The notes beneath the pieces were generated by a model. The model was given only the letters and a program-made list of their open reading frames with translations, was not told the DNA's origin and did no database searches. The position numbers and the translations under genes are program-made. From DATJYV01 sp035499415 (GTDB lineage Bacteria > Bacteroidota > Ignavibacteria > UBA10030): 36,869 bases of DNA. The stretch is taken from assembly GCA_035499415.1 (NCBI GenBank), contig DATJYV010000126.1:1-36869 (forward strand). Direction: 5' to 3'. Below, in pieces: positions 31,346 to 36,869 of the stretch (positions are counted from its first letter, which is position 1; each line of letters opens with the position of its first letter).

Positions 31346-31374
31346 AAAGAGCCTAAAAGAAAAGGAGTACGACA

Positions 31375-31689
31375 ATGCCACCGAGACGCATGGGAGGACC
31401 TTCGAGGGGCCCGCAACGCGGAGGGTTTCAACGCGGCGGACCGCAACGGGGACCCGGCCGGCAACAACAGCAACGGAAGAAACGGACGTGCCGGTTCTGT
31501 GACAGCAAGGAAACATACATCGATTACAAGAACGAAAAGCGGCTGCAGCGATGCGTATCCGAACAAGGAAGGATCATTCCCCGGAGGATCACCGGCACCT
31601 GTTCTCATCACCAGCGCCAGCTGGTGGTTGCGATCAAGCGCGCCCGTCACCTCGCGCTCCTTCCGTTCGTTTCCGATGCAGTGAGCTGA
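31375..31689 (+). CDS. rpsR: 30S ribosomal protein S18
   Basis: 104 aa, longer than the usual 75-80. The bS18 core (about 36-104) has CRFCDSKETYIDYKN and GRIIPRRITGTCSHHQRQL followed by IKRARHLALLPF. C39/C42 plus C60 and C76 could bind zinc, as in cysteine-type S18. The first 35 residues are an Arg-Gly-Gln-rich extension (repeats of RGGxQRG) that may contact RNA. AAAGGAG precedes the ATG. Confidence 0.95.
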   Translation: MPPRRMGGPSRGPQRGGFQRGGPQRGPGRQQQQRKKRTCRFCDSKETYIDYKNEKRLQRCVSEQGRIIPRRITGTCSHHQRQLVVAIKRARHLALLPFVSDAVS

Positions 31690-31709
31690 GCCCCCGAAGG
31701 AGGATGCCG

Positions 31710-32153
31710 ATGAAGATCATTTTACGTAAGGACTACGAAAAACTCGGGAAGATGGGAGATACGAAGGACGTAAAGGACGGGTTCGCCCGGAATTATCTCA
31801 TCCCGCGGAATATCGCGTACGAAGCGACGCCGGGCAGTTTACGTGCTCTGGAGGAGGAGAAGAAACAGCAGTCAAAGAGGTCGGACAAGGAGAAGAAGAC
31901 TTCGGAGGCGCTTGCCGGCGAGCTTGGAAAAACAAGCGTCACGATCAAGATGAAGGTGGGAGAAGACGAAAAACTTTTTGGCTCCGTCACATCGCAGATG
32001 ATCGCCGAGGCGCTCGCGGAGAAGGGGATCACGGTCGATAAGAGGCAGGTCGAGCTGGAAGACTCGCTCAAGAGTCTTGGCATCTACGACGTCGTCGTGA
32101 AACTGCCGGGAGGCGTCGCCGGCTCGGTCAAGGTCTGGATCGTCCGCGAGTGA
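31710..32153 (+). CDS. rplI: 50S ribosomal protein L9
   Basis: 147 aa, normal length. The N-terminal MKIILRKDYEKLGKMGDTKDVKDGFARNYL-type region (L9 signature with NYLIPR) is followed by the long helix (about 45-75) and the C-terminal RNA-binding domain ending in VKVWIVRE. AGGAGG lies 6 bases before the ATG at 31710; an in-frame ATG two codons upstream (31704) overlaps the ribosome site and is less likely. It ends the ribosomal run and is followed by a terminator. Confidence 0.96.
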   Translation: MKIILRKDYEKLGKMGDTKDVKDGFARNYLIPRNIAYEATPGSLRALEEEKKQQSKRSDKEKKTSEALAGELGKTSVTIKMKVGEDEKLFGSVTSQMIAEALAEKGITVDKRQVELEDSLKSLGIYDVVVKLPGGVAGSVKVWIVRE

Positions 32154-32176
32154 TGCCGCGACAAAAGAACCTGCAG

Positions 32177-32209
32177 GCAGAGGACGCACTTCATCCTCTG
32201 CTTTTTTTG
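32177..32209 (+). terminator. Rho-independent terminator after rplI
   Basis: Stem GCAGAGGA / TCCTCTGC (32177-32184 with 32194-32201), 9-base loop, followed by TTTTTTT. It ends the prs-rplI block. Confidence 0.93.
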
Positions 32210-32240
32210 TTCGTTTGAGAGAACCAATCGGCTCCGCCGG

Positions 32241-32269
32241 TTGTTTTTGCTTGCAGGATTCGGTACATT
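32241..32269 (+). promoter_or_regulatory. Candidate korAB promoter
   Basis: TTGTTT (32241-32246), a 17-base spacer, then TACATT (32264-32269). Predicted start near 32276, about 40 bases before the korA ATG. The -35 box is weak, but the position just after a terminator fits. Confidence 0.35.
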
Positions 32270-32315
32270 TCTCACAACTGAATTTTATGATTCTCTGCCT
32301 GTTATCACCATCCTT

Positions 32316-34154
32316 ATGAGCAAAAACCTTCAAAGTCTCGAAGAAGTGACCATTCGGTTCGCTGGGGACTCCGGCGACGGGATGCAGCTGACCGGAACAC
32401 AGTTTACGAACACGACGGCCATCCTGGGGAACGACCTGAGTACGCTCCCTGACTACCCCGCCGAGATTCGCGCTCCGCAGGGAACGCTCTTCGGCGTCAG
32501 CGGATTTCAGATCCATTTCGGCAGTACCGAGATCAACACGCCGGGTGACCAATGCGACGTGCTCGTGGCGATGAACGCGGCGGCGCTCAAAGTGAATCTC
32601 GGAAGCCTCGTCGACGGCGGCGCCATCATCGTCAACACCGACGGATTCAACGACAAGAACCTGAAGCTCGCCGGATACGCCGCAAACCCCCTGAAGGACG
32701 GGTCGCTCTCCAAATATCAGCTCTACGAAGTCGATATCACAAAATTGACGACGATCGCCCTGCAAGAAATGAACCTTTCGAGCAAGCTTGTCGACCGGTC
32801 CAAGAACTTCTTTGCGCTGGGAATGATGTATTGGATGTACAATCGCCCGATGGAGCCGACGATCGCATGGCTCAAAAAGAAATTTTCCACAAAGCCCGAC
32901 ATCATGGAAGCCAATATGCGGGTTTTGAATGCCGGCTGGAGTTACGGAGAGACGACGGAGATTTTCAAGGTCCGTTATGAAGTCGGCCCCGCGAAGCTCC
33001 CGCCGGGGCGTTATCGGAACATCACCGGGAACCAGGCGACGGCGTGGGGTCTGATGGCCGCCGCGAAGAAGGCAAAGCTCGACCTGTTCCTCGGCAGTTA
33101 TCCGATTACCCCCGCCAGCGACATACTCCACGAACTGTCGATGTATAAGCATTTTGGGGTGAAAACGTTTCAGGCCGAGGATGAAATTGCCGGCATTACG
33201 TCGGCGCTGGGTGCATCGTTCGCGGGAGACCTGGGAGCCACAACGACCAGCGGTCCCGGCGTCGCACTCAAAACCGAGGCGCTCGGCCTGGCCGTCATGG
33301 TGGAGCTGCCGCTCGTCGTATGCAACATCCAGCGCGGCGGACCCAGCACCGGGTTGCCGACGAAAACCGAGCAGTCGGACCTTCTCCAGGCGCTGTACGG
33401 ACGCAACGGCGAGGCCCCTATTCCTGTCATCGCATCGGCAACCCCGGCGGATTGTTTCTCCGCGGTCTTCGAAGCTTCCCGGATCGCCTTGAAGTACATG
33501 ACTCCCGTAATCTTTCTTTCCGACGGTTACCTCGGCAACGGCTCGGAGCCCTGGCTTATCCCGGATTTCAATTCGTTCCCCGATATCTCTCCCCGATTCC
33601 GAACCGAGAAGGAGGGATTCCATCCGTATCTGCGCGACGAGAAGACGCTCTCCCGACCCTGGGCCATCCCCGGGACACCGGGCCTCGAGCACCGGATCGG
33701 AGGGCTCGAGAAACAGCACATTACCGGGAACGTAAACTACGAGCCCCAGAACCACGAATTCATGGTGCGCCTGCGGACCGAGAAGATCGAGAGAATCGCC
33801 GACGATATTCCCATGGCCCGGCCCGATGGAGATGCCAAGGGTGAGTTGCTCGTCGTCGGGTGGGGAAGCACGTACGGCGCGATCAAAACAGCCGTTATGC
33901 ACCAACGCGCGGAAGGACTTCCGGTCTCGCAACTCCATCTCCGGCATTTGAATCCGTTCCCGAAAAATCTCGGCGAAGTGCTTTACGGTTTTAAACACAT
34001 TCTGGTACCGGAAATGAACCTCGGCCAGTTGCTGAAAGTTCTCCGGGCAAAGTATCTCGTCCCCGCGGTCGGTCTGAACAAGGTCCAGGGACTTCCGTTC
34101 AAGTCGGGCGAGATCGAAAAGAAGATTTCCGAAATCCTGAAAGGAAACATATGA
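32316..34154 (+). CDS. korA: 2-oxoacid:ferredoxin oxidoreductase, fused gamma-alpha subunit
   Basis: 612 aa from the ATG at 32316; earlier in-frame starts extend the N-terminus without family support. The N-terminal gamma domain (about 1-190) begins RFAGDSGDGMQLTG. The alpha domain follows, with YPITPASD at about 262-269, AEDEIAGITSALGASFAG and TTSGPGVALKTE. The C-terminal transketolase-like domain has VVGWGSTYGA. With KorB it oxidises 2-oxoglutarate (or another 2-oxoacid) to the acyl-CoA with ferredoxin as electron acceptor, and can run in reverse. Substrate is inferred from overall resemblance to the two-subunit KorAB type. Stop overlaps korB by 4 bases. Confidence 0.93.
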   Translation: MSKNLQSLEEVTIRFAGDSGDGMQLTGTQFTNTTAILGNDLSTLPDYPAEIRAPQGTLFGVSGFQIHFGSTEINTPGDQCDVLVAMNAAALKVNLGSLVDGGAIIVNTDGFNDKNLKLAGYAANPLKDGSLSKYQLYEVDITKLTTIALQEMNLSSKLVDRSKNFFALGMMYWMYNRPMEPTIAWLKKKFSTKPDIMEANMRVLNAGWSYGETTEIFKVRYEVGPAKLPPGRYRNITGNQATAWGLMAAAKKAKLDLFLGSYPITPASDILHELSMYKHFGVKTFQAEDEIAGITSALGASFAGDLGATTTSGPGVALKTEALGLAVMVELPLVVCNIQRGGPSTGLPTKTEQSDLLQALYGRNGEAPIPVIASATPADCFSAVFEASRIALKYMTPVIFLSDGYLGNGSEPWLIPDFNSFPDISPRFRTEKEGFHPYLRDEKTLSRPWAIPGTPGLEHRIGGLEKQHITGNVNYEPQNHEFMVRLRTEKIERIADDIPMARPDGDAKGELLVVGWGSTYGAIKTAVMHQRAEGLPVSQLHLRHLNPFPKNLGEVLYGFKHILVPEMNLGQLLKVLRAKYLVPAVGLNKVQGLPFKSGEIEKKISEILKGNI

Positions 34155-35203
34155 GCACTCTCGTCGACGAACTCCTCGAGAAAACGGAAACGCTGCCGGT
34201 CGAAAAATACACGGCAAAGGATTTCCAGAGCGACCAGGACGTGCGATGGTGCCCCGGTTGCGGCGACTACTCCATCCTTGCCCAGACGCAGAGGATCATG
34301 CCGGACATCGGCATCCCGCGGCACAAGATCGTTTTCATCTCCGGTATCGGATGTTCGAGCCGATTCCCCTACTACATGGATACCTACGGATTCCACAGCA
34401 TCCATGGCCGCGCGACGGCGATCGCCTCGGGAGTCAAAATGGCCCGCCCGGACCTCTCGGTGTGGGTCGCGACCGGCGACGGCGACGGTATGAGCATCGG
34501 CGGGAACCATCTGATCCATCTTCTGCGCAGGAACCTCGACATCAAAGTCCTTCTGTTCAACAACCAGATCTACGGTTTGACAAAGGGGCAATATTCTCCA
34601 ACGTCGGAGCTTGGAAAGATCACCAAATCCACTCCCTACGGCTCGCTCGACTACCCGTTCAACCCGGCAGCTCTCGCGCTCGGCGCAAGTGCCACGTTTG
34701 TCGCCCGAACGCTCGACCGCGACCCGCGTCACCTCCAGGCAACGCTCAGGCGCGCCGCGGAGCATCATGGCACTTCGTTCGTGGAAATCTATCAGAACTG
34801 CAACGTCTTCAACGACGGCGCGTTCTTTCCGTTTACGGAGAAGGAAACGAAGGACGACAACGTCGTATTCATTGAACATGGAAAACCGCTCGTGTTTGGC
34901 AAGGAGCACGACAAGGGAATTCGGCTGAACGGCTTCACCCCGGAAGTCGTCTCGCTCAAGGACGGGAAATACTCGACGAGCGACCTTCTGGTGCATAACG
35001 AAAAGGACACAACGCTCTCGTTTATTCTTGCCGACATGACCTATATGTCCCACCTCCCGCGCCCCGTCGGCATTTTCCTTTCCATCGAACGACCCACGTA
35101 CGAGGAAGGGATGACGAAACAAATCCAGACCGCGAAGGAGAAGCGGGGTGAAGGAGATATGTCCAAGCTCCTGAATTCCGGAGAGACGTGGGCCATCGAA
35201 TAA
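34151..35203 (+). CDS. korB: 2-oxoacid:ferredoxin oxidoreductase beta subunit
   Basis: 350 aa, thiamine pyrophosphate-binding subunit. Visible are WCPGCGD (C34, C37), GIGCSSR (C68) and QNCNVFND (C217), the four ligands of the proximal [4Fe-4S] cluster. The TPP motif is GDGDGMSIGGNH (109-120) with NNQIYGLTKGQ. The QNCNVFND form is typical of 2-oxoglutarate enzymes. No separate ferredoxin or delta subunit gene is adjacent, consistent with the two-subunit type. Coupled to korA by ATGA. Confidence 0.94.
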   Translation: MSTLVDELLEKTETLPVEKYTAKDFQSDQDVRWCPGCGDYSILAQTQRIMPDIGIPRHKIVFISGIGCSSRFPYYMDTYGFHSIHGRATAIASGVKMARPDLSVWVATGDGDGMSIGGNHLIHLLRRNLDIKVLLFNNQIYGLTKGQYSPTSELGKITKSTPYGSLDYPFNPAALALGASATFVARTLDRDPRHLQATLRRAAEHHGTSFVEIYQNCNVFNDGAFFPFTEKETKDDNVVFIEHGKPLVFGKEHDKGIRLNGFTPEVVSLKDGKYSTSDLLVHNEKDTTLSFILADMTYMSHLPRPVGIFLSIERPTYEEGMTKQIQTAKEKRGEGDMSKLLNSGETWAIE

Positions 35204-35225
35204 TGCGCGCATCCGCATGGACTTC

Positions 35226-35261
35226 GGTGTGGTCTCGATTCCTGAGACCACACCTTTTTTG
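35226..35261 (+). terminator. Rho-independent terminator after korB
   Basis: An 11-bp perfect stem, GGTGTGGTCTC / GAGACCACACC (35226-35236 with 35244-35254), 7-base loop, then TTTTTT. The strongest terminator in the window. Confidence 0.96.
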
Positions 35262-35304
35262 TTCATCTCCGTCACCGCGTTGACCGCAACCGACCCCCTT
35301 CGAC

Positions 35305-36315
35305 ATGCGCGCGAATTTTTCCCGGGAGTTTGAATCCGTCAAGTCCATCGTCGCGCAGCACCGTTCCTTCGTAATTACGACCCATATCAACCCGGACGGA
35401 GACGGGCTGGGATGTGAATGCGCATTGCGCGCATTTCTGACGGCCCGCGGAAAGGAAGCCCTGGTCGTCAATCATAGCAAGATTCCGCCGAACTACTCCT
35501 TTCTCGACCCGTCAGGCCGGTTCCTCGAGTACGACCGGAAAACGCATCTCCCCTTGATCGATTCGGCCGGAGTGATCTTCATCCTCGACGCAAATCATCC
35601 GGACCGGCTTGGGAGCATGAAGGATGACGTGCTGAAAAGCAGGGCGACGAAAATCTGCATTGACCACCATCCGGAGCCGGATCCGTTCGCGGACCTGTAT
35701 CTCCTGGACGAGGCCTCGTCCGCCGCCGGCGAAATCGTCTACAGGATGCTCACCTTCATCGACGACCGATCGATCACTCCCGAGGTCGCGAAAGGGCTGT
35801 ACGCAGCAATCATGACGGACACGGGTTCATTCCGATTTTCCAAGACCGACGCGGAGGTTCATCGGATCGTCGCCCGCCTGATCGATGCCGGGGCCGACCC
35901 CTCGGACATTTACACGTCCGTCTTCGACGAGGGGACGCCGAATCGTCTCCGACTCCTGGGCAATGTCCTGAGTACCCTTAAGCTTTCGCATGACGGAAGA
36001 GTCGCATCGTTCGTCGTCACGCGTCAAATGTTCCAGAACACGGGAACGACGGAAATGGACACGGACGCATTTATTCCATACACATTGACCATGAAGGGCG
36101 TCCAGATCGGACTGATGTTCACGGAGCTGGGTGACGCCATCAAGATCAGCCTCCGGTCGCGGGGTGAGGTGGCGATCAACGGGCTCGCCAGGGAGTTTGG
36201 TGGAAACGGACATCGAAACGCCGCCGGAGCACTCGTTCGGAACGGGAAGCTCGACGACGTCATTGCAAAAGTCATTTCGCGGTCGTCAGCATACATCGAC
36301 AAGGTACCTTCATGA
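35305..36315 (+). CDS. nrnA: DHH-family phosphoesterase (NrnA-like oligoribonuclease/pAp phosphatase)
   Basis: 336 aa, DHH-DHHA1 architecture. DHH motifs with metal ligands are THINPDGDGLG (H27, D31, D33), ILDANHPDR (D95), CIDHHPEPD (D120, H121, H122) and TDTGSF. The DHHA1 domain has the GGNGHRNAAGA substrate motif near residue 293. NrnA enzymes degrade nano-RNAs and dephosphorylate 3'-phosphoadenosine 5'-phosphate. The start lies 44 bases after the korB terminator. The stop overlaps the next gene by ATGA. Confidence 0.93.
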   Translation: MRANFSREFESVKSIVAQHRSFVITTHINPDGDGLGCECALRAFLTARGKEALVVNHSKIPPNYSFLDPSGRFLEYDRKTHLPLIDSAGVIFILDANHPDRLGSMKDDVLKSRATKICIDHHPEPDPFADLYLLDEASSAAGEIVYRMLTFIDDRSITPEVAKGLYAAIMTDTGSFRFSKTDAEVHRIVARLIDAGADPSDIYTSVFDEGTPNRLRLLGNVLSTLKLSHDGRVASFVVTRQMFQNTGTTEMDTDAFIPYTLTMKGVQIGLMFTELGDAIKISLRSRGEVAINGLAREFGGNGHRNAAGALVRNGKLDDVIAKVISRSSAYIDKVPS

Positions 36316-36869
36316 AACTTTCGTTCGACAAAACATCCGTCCAAAAAATCAAGACCGATGCTCTCGTTTTTTTCCTGCGCCAGGACAAGAAAATATTTGA
36401 ACGCGAATCGCGCGCGATACGGGACCTCGCGGGTTCCCCCGCCGGGACTGTCTTCGACTCGGGGGACTTTGTCGGCAAGGAAGACCAGTTGGCGGTCGTC
36501 TACGGACCCGCGGATTTTCAGTGCAAGCGCCTCCTTTTGGTCGGACTCGGCGAGAGTGAGAAAGTCACGCTCGAAAGACTCCGTCGAGCCGCAGCGCTGG
36601 GAGCGAAAAAAGCCGCGGACCTGAAGCTGGCTTCATTGGCGCTCTGCATTCCCGATTCCAGGCAGTCGCCGACGGACTCGATCGTCGCCGTGGCTGAAGG
36701 AGCCGTGCTCGCGTTGTATTCTTTCGATCGTTACTTGACCGGGAAAGAGGACAAACAGCGGCCTCAAACGATCATCCTTACGTCGGCGGACCCGAAAATC
36801 GCCCGGCTGGGGCCCGACGCGACGGAACGGGCGCGCATCATTTGCGAAGCAACGGCACTTACGCGTGAC
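36312..36869 (+). CDS. pepA: Leucyl aminopeptidase (M17), partial at right edge
   Basis: 186 codons seen from the ATG at 36312; the catalytic C-terminal domain lies beyond the window. The N-terminal domain matches the M17 macro-like fold: KTDALVFFLRQDKK at the start, LLLVGLGESEKVTLERLRRAAALGAK in the middle, and RARIICEATALTRD at the edge, where the family continues into the NxP linker. M17 enzymes remove N-terminal amino acids and need two metal ions, which cannot be checked here. Overlaps nrnA by 4 bases (ATGA). Confidence 0.9.
   Translation, partial: MKLSFDKTSVQKIKTDALVFFLRQDKKIFERESRAIRDLAGSPAGTVFDSGDFVGKEDQLAVVYGPADFQCKRLLLVGLGESEKVTLERLRRAAALGAKKAADLKLASLALCIPDSRQSPTDSIVAVAEGAVLALYSFDRYLTGKEDKQRPQTIILTSADPKIARLGPDATERARIICEATALTRD

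Noticed and set aside
31872..34217. A 781-codon minus-strand open frame opposite rplI and korA
   Set aside because: Shadow of korA; low-complexity charged composition, no motifs, no ribosome site.

Overview
The window is almost entirely housekeeping chromosome from a GC-rich bacterium. Gene content suggests the FCB group (Bacteroidota/Ignavibacteriota/Kapabacteria-like). The pointers are a two-subunit KorAB 2-oxoacid:ferredoxin oxidoreductase, an M13 peptidase, a lipoprotein opening with a Pro-Pro-Gly-Gly-Pro segment before Ig-like (Big_5) repeats, and a lipoprotein with a DUF4440-like domain. Placement is by gene flavour only, because no 16S gene is present. Several genes have good Shine-Dalgarno sites, and several gaps carry promoters of the TTGNNN-N17-TANNNT type. 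That is less like classic Bacteroidia, which use weak SD sites and TTTG/TAnnTTTG promoters.

Layout. Positions 1-1881 (minus) hold an ECF sigma factor and its membrane anti-sigma factor, which runs off the left edge. Positions 1984-6754 (minus) hold nuoABCDEF, closed by a strong terminator, so the rest of complex I must be elsewhere. Positions 7096-14457 (minus) hold a small DUF4440-type lipoprotein, the glutamate synthase large chain gltB, and an M13 metallopeptidase. Positions 14728-19728 (minus) form a tight cluster tsaD-trpA-aroQ(chorismate mutase)-mltG-Ig-like lipoprotein. From 19948 the strand changes. First come rpmB and its terminator, then pgsA-pgpA-cinA-thpR-recA-recX and two tandem AI-2E-family permeases up to 27221. 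bioY (minus) follows, then tRNA-Gln-prs-rplY-pth-rpsF-rpsR-rplI with a terminator, korA-korB with a terminator, and nrnA-pepA, the last cut by the right edge.

The genes fall into familiar modules: respiration (nuo, kor), nitrogen assimilation (gltB), envelope (mltG, pgsA, pgpA, lipoproteins), translation (tsaD, rpmB, prs to rplI, tRNA-Gln) and recombination (cinA-thpR-recA-recX). I found no phage, transposase, CRISPR, toxin-antitoxin or defence locus, and no convincing undescribed multi-gene system.

The observations most worth a second look lie between genes. Several spacers hold degenerate heptanucleotide arrays, one family of which is inverted at the two ends of a gap. Two spacers hold palindromic elements that share their ends. 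A near-consensus promoter sits directly on a terminator-like hairpin ahead of tRNA-Gln. An ECF-type promoter upstream of the sigma gene suggests autoregulation and a shorter protein. The second AI-2E permease has no ATG at the expected place.
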